DNA of 64,000 bases from Acridotheres tristis (lineage: Eukaryota > Chordata > Aves > Passeriformes > Sturnidae): assembly GCA_037013685.1 (NCBI GenBank), contig CM072886.1, forward strand, positions 3,348,001 through 3,412,000, read 5' to 3'. Positions within the stretch are counted from its first letter, which is position 1; the number at the start of each line of letters is the position of its first letter. Positions 35,279 through 46,590 of the stretch are shown in pieces. The notes below the pieces were generated by a model. The model had not been told where the DNA came from. It worked only from the letters and a program-made list of their open reading frames with translations, and did no database searches. Made by a program: the position numbers and the translations under genes.

Positions 35279-38200
35279 ATCCTTATCCTTCAGCTCAGAG
35301 CAAAGAGCTGTGACTGAGCTCTGGCCCCACTGCTGCTGACAAACCTGGATCCCAAACCTGGAAAGGTGCAGGACCTAAGATCCAGCCCCCAGACACAAGC
35401 AGGAGCCTCCCCTGGGTCTGTCTGCATGGAGATAACCGGTCCCAAGGCTTTGCTGACTGGAAATCCCAGGAGGAAACAAGTCCTCTGGCATGTCAACAAT
35501 CCCTCATGTTACCTCTCACCTAAATATAGTGCTGGAATTGCAGGGGAGGAAGCTCAGCAGGGAGGAGCAGAGCAGGGAAGGCAGAGTTCCCCCACTAAAA
35601 GATAAGGGAAAGGGACTCACCTTCACTCTGACCCTCCAAACTGCTGCCATGAAGGAAGGTGTAGGGATGCCTCCTCACCTTTCCCTGCACAGCATTCAGC
35701 TTTCCTGCTGGCTCTCTTCACTTTGCAGGGGCTGAGGCTGGGGCAGGTGGTGCCAGAGCAAACCCCTGTGGCTGCACAGATTGGGAAATGGGATAGCCCT
35801 GTGTGGCCACCACTGCCTCTGCCCCCTCCATCCCAGTGCCAAAGTGATTTTCCTGCCCCTCAGTGTCCGTGGGGCTGCATCCAGCCCTTGGTTTCCATCA
35901 CCACTCTGTGTATCTCCCACTGCCTGCTCCAGAGGCATCTCACAGCTTCTCCAGAGCCTCCCCCAGCACATTCTCCTCCATCCCCTCCTCCTTTTCACTC
36001 TTCACAGTGCTGGACTTTGAGGGAAAGCCTTTCCCCCCTGTTTTTATCTGCATACCATTCATGGCACTCAGCCCTTGTGCTGTCACGCAAAACTGTGAGG
36101 AATGAACTGGGTGATAAAGCAGAGGGAGCCAAAGCATGAAGGCCATGAACCCCCTGGTTATATTTCGGAGCCATAAATTACACCCTTCAGCCACGGGTTA
36201 AGCAGGTCATTAAAAAGCAAAAATCACCGTGAAAATGTACAAAAAGGCAGCAACCCTTCAGCTCTCCCCTCCCTCAGTGCAAGGGAGGTAACTCTCAGCC
36301 CCCTTACCTGTGCTCTGGGATGCAGCCTGCTATGCCAGGTATTTTTGGCATTGCCTCAGCCGTGGTTGTAAATCTTTATTACTCTGGCTAAGCTGACACC
36401 CTGCCAGAAAAGTTTGTTATGGGATAAACTGAGAGACCTCGGGGTGGGAATGTGGAGGGGGGGGATGGCAGGGGCTGTGTGTGGCACATTGGCTGGAGCT
36501 GGAAAATATCTCTGCAGTGCCAGGTCTATTCCCACAGTCGTTTCCAAGGTAAACTCAGGGAAGATCCATCCCCTGAACAGGGATGTGGGAGGAAGAGGTG
36601 CTGAGCAGAGTTAACACAGGTAAGGACCAGAAAAGGCTGGTCCATGGGTACAGCCTGGTACTTTCCAGTAAGTTAGAGCTTATAAATCATTTTGACAAAA
36701 TAATTAAAGCATGTATATGCTGTGATTTATAACACTGCCTCTCTCTGTAAGACCAGAGTGATGCTGGATACAGGGATGTATCAAACCAAGGGAAAACCTG
36801 TCAGAGGTACAGCTCAAAAACTGTTCTTGCCCTTGCAACATAAAGCTCCAACTCCAGAGCAACTCCAAATCAAAGATACTGCCTAGAACCAGCAAGGCTG
36901 TAGGTTGGGTGACTCCACTTCAGCTGAGACCAATCTCCATCACAAGTAAAAAAGTGGGGCTTGGTTGCCTGGCTGCCCCCTCTGTGCTGCTTGAGTGGCA
37001 ACAATGAGGAAGACAGAGTAAAAACAGAAGGCACAAACAGCCACCTTCTTAAACCCGTGTGGTATTAAAGCAGAGAGGATGCCTTTTGCAGAGGCAATTA
37101 CACAAATGCACGTCTGGGTTGAGAGCTGAGCCTGACCTACAGCTCTCAGGGATGGGCAGACATTGTTATTAAAGCTCATCAGGACAGACCCCGTGCTGTG
37201 GAGGCCAGCTGAAAACATCAGAAAGATATTTGCTATTTGACTTTGCTCCATATGTCATAAAAGGGAGAAATAAAATAATTTAACATCCTTTGGGTAGAAG
37301 TAGAGCATTGGCACTGAGGGTTTAATAGGGAGGTGACCCAGAGAGTTTGGACAGAAGGGAATGGCTCTTTCTTCACATGCAGTGATGAACCACATCACGA
37401 GGCTTTATTTTTATTGTGGCTAGCCCAAAAATTAATAATCTAAAATTATTGTAGGAGGTTATTTTACCAGGGAAGACAGAGGTATGTGGGATTTAGACAA
37501 ACTGTCAGATCTTCTCTAAGGGAAAAAATGTAATTTCTCAGCAGCTTCGTCTGGGCTGCCCTCTGAGGATCTTGCTTTTCAAAGTTTCCCTTTTTTTTTT
37601 TTTTTGTCTAGACTTGATCAGTTCTGTAACACACACATTCATTTCCCTCTCCCCTTCCAAATCATCTGCTAGTGACTGACATCTGAGTGGAGTGCCATCT
37701 TACTGGCGTATAAATGAAGCTTTTCAGCATTCTTAGAAGGGGTGGTCGCCTTCTGAGATTCTTGGAATTCAAGCTGAAGATGAAAAAATAATTTTTTTAA
37801 ATCTGCAAAACTTAGGGGTTTTTTTTCCCCCAACAGATGCTCTATGCAAATGTTGAAATAAGTGTATTAATATCAAGCTCAGCCATCTGCCTAAATAATT
37901 TCTCAGGGGAAAAAAAATTGCAGCATAAGAAACATGAAAAATTAAAGCTGGGTAGCAGATTTAAACAGGGTATGTCCTGTCAGGCTGCATGGATTAGTGG
38001 ATGAGGCAGTCAGGGCACAGAGCAGCCCCAACTCCAGCAGAACTGGTGGTTTTCCAGCACATGCTGCACCTTGCAAGATCACCCTCTATGCCAGTAATTT
38101 CAGTTTCTGCAAGGCCAGGGTGCTGCTCAGTTTTCCAGGGTATGAAGGGCCTGACCCAGCACCCAGAGATGGTCAGTTCAGCTTCCATGCCAGGTTCCCA

Positions 38201-38477
38201 TTGGAGCTGATGAGGAGATAGAGTGTTTGGAGGATGTGAATCACCTGCCCTCCTTTGGGATGGGCTGAATCATATCCTGGGCCCTTGGGAAGGAGTGGGG
38301 GGAAGGAGCCTTCCAAAAATCCCAGCCTTGCTGCTCAGTGGGAGGAAGGAGGTCAGAGCCCAGTGGGTGCCATGCAGTGCCCTGGAGGATGTGGAGAACA
38401 AACCTTCCCCAGGAGTGAGGCTGTGCTGCCTTTTCTGTGCCAGGCTCTGCCTTCCTGCAGGGATCCTCCATCCTCAG
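35279..38477. other. Unique non-coding sequence
   Basis: No gene is recognised. 35696-36194 is GC-rich and open on both strands (138 codons plus, 100 minus). The patch 36150-36240, with CATAAATTACACC and TCATTAAAAAGC, may be regulatory. A T run occurs at about 37591-37605, and 37780-37960 is AT-rich with TGTATTAATATCAAGC. Confidence 0.5.
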
Positions 38478-38483
38478 GTGGGG

Positions 38484-39073
38484 TGTAAAGGGTCAGCTGC
38501 ACCACCTAATCAGTGGTTTGTCTTCATTTTCTTCTGTCTTCACTCAGAGTCAAGATTAAAAACACGAAGGAGACGAATTTTCTCGTGTTCAGGCATGGTT
38601 GTTTATTAAATCTTATCTAAAGCACAGAGAACTGTGCAACACTTCTAGCTACCAGCTAAAAGACAAAAAAATGGAGCTGAATCCAGCTAGTTACAAGGTC
38701 TTTTAAAGCCAAACAGTCCAATAGAGAATTAATACCTGTATTATTTATACTTTTGGCCCAATAACCAAACTCCTGTGACCCGCAGTGCAGCACTGACTGT
38801 CCAACCAGAAACTACTGCCTGAAACCATGAAGACATAGAGACAGCATCCAAAATCCTCCATCTTGTCCCATAGCTATTACTATATTCTAAAATCCCAAAA
38901 TTCAAAACCCTTCACCATGTGAAATCACACACTTCTATTCCAACTACACACCCCTGACTCTAACTCCATCACCCAAATTTGGAAGCCTTCTCCAAGGCCT
39001 CAAATCAAAAGCAGTGCTCTCCTGGGGGGCAGTGTCAGAAAGCTCAAAACTCCCAGGTTTCTGGGTTCCAACA
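38484..39073 (-). mobile_element. Solo LTR B of the same endogenous retrovirus family
   Basis: This 590-bp segment is collinear with LTR A and better preserved. On the minus strand it begins TGTTGGAACC and ends CCTTTACA, giving canonical TG..CA ends. A perfect 6-bp target-site duplication, GTGGGG, lies at 38478-38483 and 39074-39079. A TATAAATA box is at 38742-38749, with an inverted CCAAT word just upstream, and AATAAA is at 38602-38607. No retroviral gene flanks it. The duplication differs from that of LTR A, so the two are independent insertions and not the two ends of one provirus. The 6-bp duplication and TG..CA ends fit ERVK; a family name cannot be given from sequence alone. Confidence 0.92.
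38742..38749 (-). promoter_or_regulatory. TATA box of solo LTR B
   Basis: The minus strand reads TATAAATA. It lies about 135 bp upstream of the LTR's AATAAA signal. An inverted CCAAT word is at about 38759-38763. The promoter would fire towards lower coordinates, and whether it is still active is unknown. Confidence 0.6.
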
Positions 39074-39079
39074 GTGGGG

Positions 39080-42000
39080 CATGGCAGTGATCAATCCATA
39101 ATCTCCGTATTTTATCCCCAAACCTGTTGGGTCCCCACCTGGAGGTGCTGAGTGAGCTGGGGAGCACAGAGGGGACAGCCCTGCCTGCAGGGAGGGTGTA
39201 GGGCACTGCTCACACCAAACCTCCAGCAAGGCAAAGCCTCCTTAAAAACAACCCCCTGCCCTTTCCAGCTCCAGGAACAGGAGCTGCTGATGGAGCCCTT
39301 TGGAATGAGCCCAGGTGAGGGGATCAGCTGCAGAGTCTGTGAGCACCTGGGGCAGCAGATCCCCAGAACTGGTGCCTGCACTCCTCAGGGCACCTTCTCC
39401 CCATCCCTGCCTCTGGTGCTGGTGTGTCCCAATGGGAAGAGCTGTGGGAGTGGCATTGCCCTCTCTGAGCACCACTTTCCTATTCCCAGTGTGCCTCCCT
39501 CCACATCCCAGCGTTTGGCATCAGGCACTTGCCTGAATTCCTCCTCAAAGTGAGGATGGGGAGAAATGTACCAGGCAAGGCAATAGGGGAGCTGAACTGA
39601 CTTCCAAAATCCTCTCTCTCTCCAGAAATGGGAGGAAGGAACAAAGAAACAAAGAAGACGATTTTTCCCCCAATCCTCTTCAAAAATCCCCCCTTACAGA
39701 AGATTTAGGGGATGAGCAGTGACCATAAGCAGCCTGTGAGTGGCAGGGTCCCCCAGCCTCACACCAGCCATGGGAGGGGATGCTGGGATGAGCCCCTTGC
39801 CCACAGTGCCCCTGCAGAGACACCTACACTCTGCCCATCCCATTGCAACAACCCAGCTTGGACCTACATCAGTTTATTCCACTTCTTGTTTGGGTTTTTA
39901 CTAAAAAATAATGCTGATTCAGAGTGAGTGAGTGGAGCTCAGCACCAGTGACTTAGGGCAGGGTGGTGGACACAAAGCCAGCCTTGGTGGCCAGGTCCCT
40001 GCCAGGAGTTTTATGGCTGGTGCTTAATCCAGAGGAGAAATTTTCTGTGGGTTTCTGGGCAGATTGCACACAGCATTCAGGAGGCTAATGAGGCACTAAG
40101 GAACTCCACTGGGCTCAGCTCCCAGGGTGTTTTTTCAGCTTATTTTTGCCTTGGGTCATAGTTCCCAAAACATCCATCTACTCTCAAAGCCCGGGCGATT
40201 CTGCAGGGGGATTCTGTCCTTGGCTCACTTTGGGGATGATGCTGTTTTCCCGTGTAGAGGTGAGGCTGCACCCAACATTTTTACCTGGCTGACCTTCCTG
40301 CTGTCCCAAACAGGGCTGCAGTGTCCTGCCTGCACGTTGGGAATGACACTGGGCACCTCCTGTGTCTGGGACAGCACACATGCTGTGGATCAGGCTCTGG
40401 ATGATCACAGGAGCCCAGGCTCCAGCCCTGGTCTTGGTTAGGTGACACACACACAGCAGATGTGCTTTTAAGACAGAGACAAAAGCCCTTGAAAGCCAAG
40501 ATTAAAAGGCTCTTCCAGGACTCTCCTGGTATTAGACCAATGCAGTGAGCTTCAGCATCATCCTCAGCAAAATGAAGCTGTAGCTGTTGACCAGTCCCTG
40601 CTCCTCAATTCCCAGTGCCAAGGGCAGAGCAGAGACCCACGGGCCTCCTCGAGGTTAGAACTGACTGGATTTGCAGTCACTCAGCCCATTAATTGCCAAA
40701 ACACCAAGGCACAGTCCTGCCCACATCTGGGTGCCCATCACCTCAGGTGAGATCTCACCCTCCAGAGGGAGGTGGAAGCTCCTCTCTCCCAAAAAGAGAA
40801 GAAGCAAAGAGGGTTTGAGAGATGAGAGCCCACAGAGGGGCCCCAGTGCTGGAAAGGGAGTCCCACCCCAGGCACATGTGCTGTCTTTCCCTGTGACATC
40901 TGTCCTGCAGAAAGCCCCATCCCACCTTCTTTGCTTTCAGCTGCACAACTCTGGGGTGAGGCCAGAGCTGAGAAACACCAGAGATCAGGGAGGAGAGAGG
41001 AGCAGCAGGGAGCAGCTTTTATTTACTTCAAGCACAGGGAATGGGGAAAAGATGAAGCTTTCCTGCCCAAGGAAATGTTTTTATTAATTTTTGGGGGATG
41101 TGAGGTGGACAATTAAAGAATCTCCCACCCTGTGTGCAAAGGAGATGAGCTCTTATGTCTCACCCTCTGGGCAAATCTCAGTGCAGGCAATCAGTTGCCA
41201 TTCAAAACCATCCCTGGGGTTTCCCTTGCACCTGGAGCCCTTTCCCTCATCCCAAATTTTTCTCATTTACCCCAGCATGGACAAGAGTGATTGCTCATGA
41301 GATAACAGCATGACCCAAGAGACTCAGGCTCTGTCTGCAAAGTCATGTAAAAAATCTCCCCTGCGCACTGTGGTTAAACCAAATCACCCTGGGCTCAGAC
41401 AGAACTGGATTCTATCAAATATTAAGCAAGTGAAAATAATTTTTTTTCCCCTCGTTTGGGGCTTTCTTGATCTCTGGCCATACAGATCTGTTTCTCTTCC
41501 ATTAGGGTAGGGAAAAAGATGTCTAAAATCAGTGCAAAAAGCTCTGGGAAAGGGCTTCCAGGGAAAGAGAATTCTTTCAGTGCCAAAGCTGTCACAGGGT
41601 TTGTCCCACTCCCCCCAGATCCTTGCCATGAAGCCCCCGGTGTTGCTCAATGGGTCAGCATTACTCCTATGAGTCATTTTGACTCCTTTTTCCTGGAGGA
41701 CAGGCAAGGGCTGCCAGGCTGGAAGCAGGAGAGCACACACAGAGCAGCAACAGGACCAAACATCTCCTCTAACATCATCAGTAGGTGACAGATTTTTGGT
41801 TGCTGCCTTGTTTTCTCTCTCCCCATCACCCCTTTTCCATTGTGGTTCCAGTCCTTTTGCTCTGTGCTTCATTGCATGCAGGGTTTCTTTAAAAGCAAAA
41901 TAAAAAAGCACATTTTACACCACTCCACACATGTAAAAATAGAAAAGGGAGCCTTGAACAGAAGCTGCATTATGTTTGGAGCAGGTTCCTCCTGCCAGGC

Positions 42001-45000
42001 GTGACGCGATGCTCCTTTCCAAGCCCTGGCATGTTTCAGGAAGGGTTCATCCTTCCTGCAGGCACTCAGGGTAGCTGGGGCCAGAAACCCAACAGCTCCA
42101 CTCACAAATTCCTGTGCAAACCTCGTGGGCAGCCAGCCAGGGCATGAATCACAGCCCAGGTTCAGGCTTCCGGTGGGATTGAGGCTATTTTTGTCCCCTT
42201 TTGGCTAATCCAAAAGAGGAGGTGTCCTACTGCCTCTGGTTTAGCCTCTTGAGGACAGATCCCTTTGTCTGTGGCTTCCAAAGCCTTTAGAGATTCCAGT
42301 GGGTGGGTTTATTATCCCAGTAAAGGACAGATTAAACCAGGCATATTTCAATCCAGCCCATCACAAGGTGACCATGGAGACCAGAAGCAGCATAAAATAT
42401 TTTCTACCTGGGGCTTACAGTCCCTAAAGTCCCCAAGTCCCGAGGGGTGTGACATCTTGTCTGGGGCTGACTGTGACACCTGTGGATGCCACTGGGTGTT
42501 CAGTGGGCAAGGCCAGGTGCTTCTGGAGGTGTGATTCACCTGGCATCTTTTGGGCACCCTCTTCTTGGCATTCACTAGATCTCCATGGCCTGGCAAAGGG
42601 AGTTGAGATGATGAAATCCCACCAGGGCATCCCTCCCCCTGTGCCTGGGAGGAGCAGATGGGGGTGACGAGGAGACACCCTGGCACCAGCTGGGGAGCCT
42701 GCTCCCATCCCCAGGCAGGAGAACAGTCTGACCCAGGGACAACGCCTTGGCAGAGCCCAGTGCAAAGGAGAAAAGGAGGGAAAGGAATCACAGGCAGCAA
42801 AATATCTCAGCAGAGCTCTGGACTTCTGAAGATACGAACTGTTAGGATATTCCTGAGCACTTGGGAGCATAAATATTAAATAAGCTGCAGTGAGGAGGAG
42901 AGAGATGTCTGTGCTGTTGGCAACCTGGGCAGGGAGCAGGGACTTGGCCATTCCACAAATCCCAACACAGCCTTGGACCAGGCACAGAATGACCCAGGGC
43001 AGCGCTGAGCAGCCCTTGGGGGCTCTGCTGTCACACAGAGCTCCTTGACAGAGGCTGGCCCTGAGCTTCCCTGCTTGTTGTCCGGACTGCTGAGACACTT
43101 AGCAAATCCCATGTAGCTAATTACACTCTGGTTCGATGCCTCGTAGCCTCTGGTACTGTTTCTTATGTTAATTAGCAGTACCCAGCAGGGAGAGCACATC
43201 CCCACCACATCTTGCTTCCCCCTCGCCACGAGTGAGGGATGGAGGCTCAAAAATGAGAGAGAGGGACACACTCCACCACACAGCCAGGCTTGTTCAGACA
43301 TTTCTTGTGGCACCTGAAGCCACCTGAACTGGTAGAAAATGTCCCTTGTCAGGACCTTGCACCCAGCAGGAAAACTCATGGGAGGGGATTTGATGTGGGC
43401 AGCTGGCTGAAGGAGGAGCAGACATCCCTTCTCCTTCTGGCCTGGTTCCCTATGGCATTGCAGTGTTTCCTGTGGGCTGAGTGGCTCACAGCAGCTTTAG
43501 GGACCTCTCTGTGCATTCATTTAGTCCAGACCAATCCTCTGCTGGCCCTGTGCAGGCCAGCTCAGCTGGCAGCATCTGAACACTCTTGATAGCACATGAA
43601 ATCTAAGCAGCACTTAGGCAGGCACAGGTGGGGGACAAGCAGCCACCGAGTTTGCTGCAAAACCATTAAATCTTGGCTTGGGAGGAGGAGATTGGAGGCA
43701 GACAATCCCCAGCTGGCACAGCCCCAGCTGTGCCTTGGCACTGAGCACGCAGCCAGTGGCATGGGGAGGGTTTGCACACAAATGCAGCTGTGAAACAGAG
43801 GTGCCTGGAGCCCAGGTGGGATGAAGAGCCAGCAGAGCCAGAGTGGGTCTCAGCTGCTGTGAACTCCCCTGCAGAGATGTCTCCTGGACAGTCAGAAGGA
43901 GGTGGATGCACCTCATGGGGCACCTGCAGCCAGCACAGCTCTGATTTGGGCCAGGAGGTGGCCAGGACCCAGGGCTCAGACCCAGGGCACTGGGCTGATC
44001 ATCTCAGGCTGTGCCCTTATTTCCAGAGGACAGGATGTGAGGGGAAGTGTGTGACAATAGTGCCTGACCCCAGAAAGGCCTGGGGAGGCAGAGGGCACCT
44101 GCAGAGTGCCAGACTGTGGAGCAGTGCTGCAATGAAAGCTGGAGAGTGCAGGAAGCACTGGCCTGGAAGAAGAGCATCCCCAGTGTGTGACCACGGATTC
44201 TCCAGACTCCTCTGTGTGTCCCCTCGGTCAGCAAAGGCAAAGCAGGGTCTCTCCCTCCAGACCACTCCTCCCACGGGGGTCTGCAGTGACCTGACTGTTT
44301 TATACCTGCCAAAATCCAGCCAGACAGCTCTTGGAGTCCTGCATGATGAAAAATCCCCAGCCTGCAGCTGGTTGAAACCCAGGACACCCCCAGGCACCCG
44401 GAACACGGGGAGCTGCTGGGACACCCCCTGGCTGGCACAGGTGCCAGGTCCTGCCCTGGCTCCCTCTCTGTCTGGCTCAGAAAGCTGCTGTTGTTGCCTC
44501 TGTTCACCCCACCCCACCAATTCTTTTTCTTTTCTCCTTGGATTAAACAAACCCCGCGGTGTTTCCAGCATGACTAATTCCATAATGACAGCAATATCCC
44601 CTGCCTCCCGTGCAGCCCAGGAAGGTGCCAAGCACCATTAACGTGCTGGTACACATTGCCGTTGCATAATCAGCTGGATCTTCCTGGGGGAAAACGAGCT
44701 GAATTAGACACTCTCCTTTGCTGGAATAGCAGGGACCAATGGGGATTTCCACGAGAGAGATGGTTATAAAAGGAAAATCCATATGATGCTGCCTTGAAAA
44801 ACTGCTGTTGTCTGGCAGATGCCAAAAAGGAGCCTGTATCTCTCTCTGACACACATTCATGTGGCTGTGAAAGTGAAGGAGCTCTTTTCTTCAGTTCTCC
44901 CATGCTCCATACACTGCTGCTCTCACCCTCTGTGTGGTTCTGTTCATTTCTTCACTCGGGGGCTGCAGCAGGGTTCCTTCAACACCACTTGGACTGAGCC

Positions 45001-45034
45001 AAGCTGACAGGGGCCTCATGGATGTGTTCCTCAG
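39080..45034. other. GC-richer gene-free sequence, 39-45 kb
   Basis: No gene is recognised. This part has the longest frames: 224 codons minus at 42424-43098, 289 plus at 43772-44641, with 204 and 167 minus across the same DNA. They are rich in Ser, Pro, Gly, Cys and Trp, have no domain, and are mutually overlapping, so they look like chance frames in stop-poor DNA. Two AT-leaning patches may be regulatory: 43090-43180 (AGCTAATTACAC and TTAATTAGCAG) and 44565-44790 (CATTAACGTGC, GTTATAAAAGG). Confidence 0.5.
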
Positions 45035-45120
45035 CCTGGGATGCCAAAGGAGAGCCTGGGATGCCAAAGGAAAACCTGGGACGCCAAAGGAAATCCTGAG
45101 ACACCAAAGGAAAGCCTGGA
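45035..45120. repeat. 20-bp minisatellite, four units
   Basis: The unit CCTGGGATGCCAAAGGAGAG repeats with exact 20-bp period at 45035-45054, 45055-45074, 45075-45094 and 45095-45114, with a partial fifth to 45120. Changes concentrate in the last four bases of the unit. It lies 70 bp outside the left arm of inverted repeat 2. Confidence 0.88.
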
Positions 45121-45190
45121 ACTACACCTGGAGAGGCTGAGCACAAGCCACAGACTGCTGGTGAGATCCCAGCACTGTGCCCTGCCCTCA

Positions 45191-45370
45191 GACACCCCAG
45201 CTCTGCAAGGAGGGGTGATGATGTGATCTGGTGTGTGGCTTTTGGCTGCCACATACCAGAGAAAAGGACTGGCATACTCTCTATCCCATTACCCCAGAGC
45301 GATTTTGGACAAGCAACCAGGTAAAGAACTGAATTAATTATTCTGCTTTGGCTGCCCATGAAGTCTCATT
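45191..45370 (+). repeat. Left arm of inverted repeat 2
   Basis: This 180-bp arm pairs with 47991-48175 on the other strand at roughly 94% identity outside two indels. It includes CACCCCAGCTCTGCAAGGAG, GTGTGTGGCTTTTGGCTG, ATTACCCCAGAGCGATTTTG and GAATTAATTATTCTGC. Relative to the right arm it lacks about 12 bp next to CTGCTTTGGC and has about 6 extra bp near CTCTCTATCCC. I recognise no known repeat family in it, and no direct repeat flanks it. Confidence 0.92.
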
Positions 45371-46253
45371 TCTGATGCATTGCCACGGAAATGTGTGGCA
45401 GGAGGGAGGAAATCTCACCTGCAGTACTTCCAATGTAATTCTCTCCTTTGTGCCTGAAATTAAAAGCCAATGACTGGAAATGCAGCCGAGAAAGGCTTTA
45501 ACTAGCAGCCGTTAAGTGTTGAAAACTGACACACCTGATGATGGATAGTGAAACATCTCTTTAATTTCATTGCTCTTGCCAGCAATAACAGCCTTTGCTG
45601 GCTCTGATCTCTGGGCTGGCTCTCCTGAATCAGGGCAGGCAATTCCCCATCCCCTCCTCCAGAGATTCAAGCCTCTGGGTACAGCCCTAGGCCAACATTC
45701 CCGTTTATCCTCGCGGTCCCTCTTTGCTCATCTCCTAGATTTCCCTGACTTGGAAGCACTAATCCCTACCCGGGATGTAGGAATGTTCCAGACGACTCTG
45801 TTTATTATTAATAAATTTCTATACGTGTGTGAGAGTCCCTGCAGCTCCCTGTGAAATGAACCTCCAGAGGCAGATTTTGCACTGCTTCCCTTGGCTGCCT
45901 TTCCCCCCTCTCTGCAAAGCACAACACAAACGGGTTTCCAGCAGCACGTAGGGGCTGAGGGGCAAAGAGGAATCAAATCAGATTTTGGGAGCTTTGTTTG
46001 GTTGTGACTAAAGGTGTTTTCTAAGTGATGGCTGAGCTGTGAATTGGAAGTGTTACCTGCATTATTTCCTGCCCACCACAGCTATTGTTTATAGCCTGAA
46101 GAGTACTTGGCTCACCTCAGTTTTGTTTGGGAGATAAATGTTGGTTAGGACATCATCCAAGTCAACCCAACACTTACATTTAATAAGATCATTCTGTGGC
46201 TGTCAAATGCTTGTTGAAGAGCCCTGCAATGTTTTGTAAGTATGATTCATAAA
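45371..46253. other. Spacer of inverted repeat 2, left part
   Basis: No gene is recognised. 45430-45850 is non-repetitive and contains rare CpGs, TTTAATTTCATTGC and TTTATTATTAATAAATTTC. It may be regulatory but nothing decisive is seen. Confidence 0.45.
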
Positions 46254-46512
46254 AACATAGAATCATGGAATGGTTTGGGTTGAAAGGGACCTTAGAGACC
46301 ATCCAGTTCCACCTCCAGCCGTGGACAGGGACACCTTCCACTGCCCCAGGTTGCTCCAAGCCCCATCCAGCCTGGCTTTGGACACTTCCAGGGATGGGGC
46401 TTCAACAACATCCCTCAGCAATGTGTTCCAGTGCCTCACCACCCTCACAGGGAAGAATTTCTTTCTCACATCCAATTTAAATCTACCCCCTTTTAGCTTA
46501 AAGCCATTAATG
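46254..46512 (-). mobile_element. CR1 LINE, 3' fragment of about 260 bp
   Basis: The inverted CR1 3' end is clear: ATAGAATCATGGAATGG, TTTGGGTTGAAAGGGACC, TTAGAGACCATCCAGTTCCA, GGACAGGGACACCTTCCACT, TTGCTCCAAGCCCCATCCAG, GGACACTTCCAGGGATGGGG, CTCACAGGGAAGAATTTCTT, CTTTTAGCTTAAAGCCATTA. It is well preserved, 5' truncated, and lies inside the spacer of inverted repeat 2. Confidence 0.95.
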
Positions 46513-46516
46513 AATC

Positions 46517-46590
46517 TCCCCATCTTACAGACAGGAGACAGTGAAAGGCAGGAGTTGCCCAAGCCCAGAGCTGGGATCAGAGCTGCAATC
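46517..46590 (-). mobile_element. Possible MIR SINE relic beside the CR1
   Basis: CCCCATCTTACAGACAGG, then AGTTGCCCAAGCCCAGAGCT and GGGATCAGAGC resemble the inverted MIR segment with the dinucleotide order 'ccc-cat-tt-acaga', 'cttgcccaa' and 'aggattcga'. The length is short, and chance or another SINE relic cannot be excluded. Confidence 0.4.

Noticed and set aside
23085..39073. A single long provirus bounded by LTR A and LTR B
   Set aside because: Each LTR has its own, different target-site duplication, and the 15 kb between contains no gag, pol or env-like sequence.
42424..43098. 224-codon minus-strand open frame
   Set aside because: There is no domain, other frames on both strands are also open, and neither codon pattern nor splice context supports coding.
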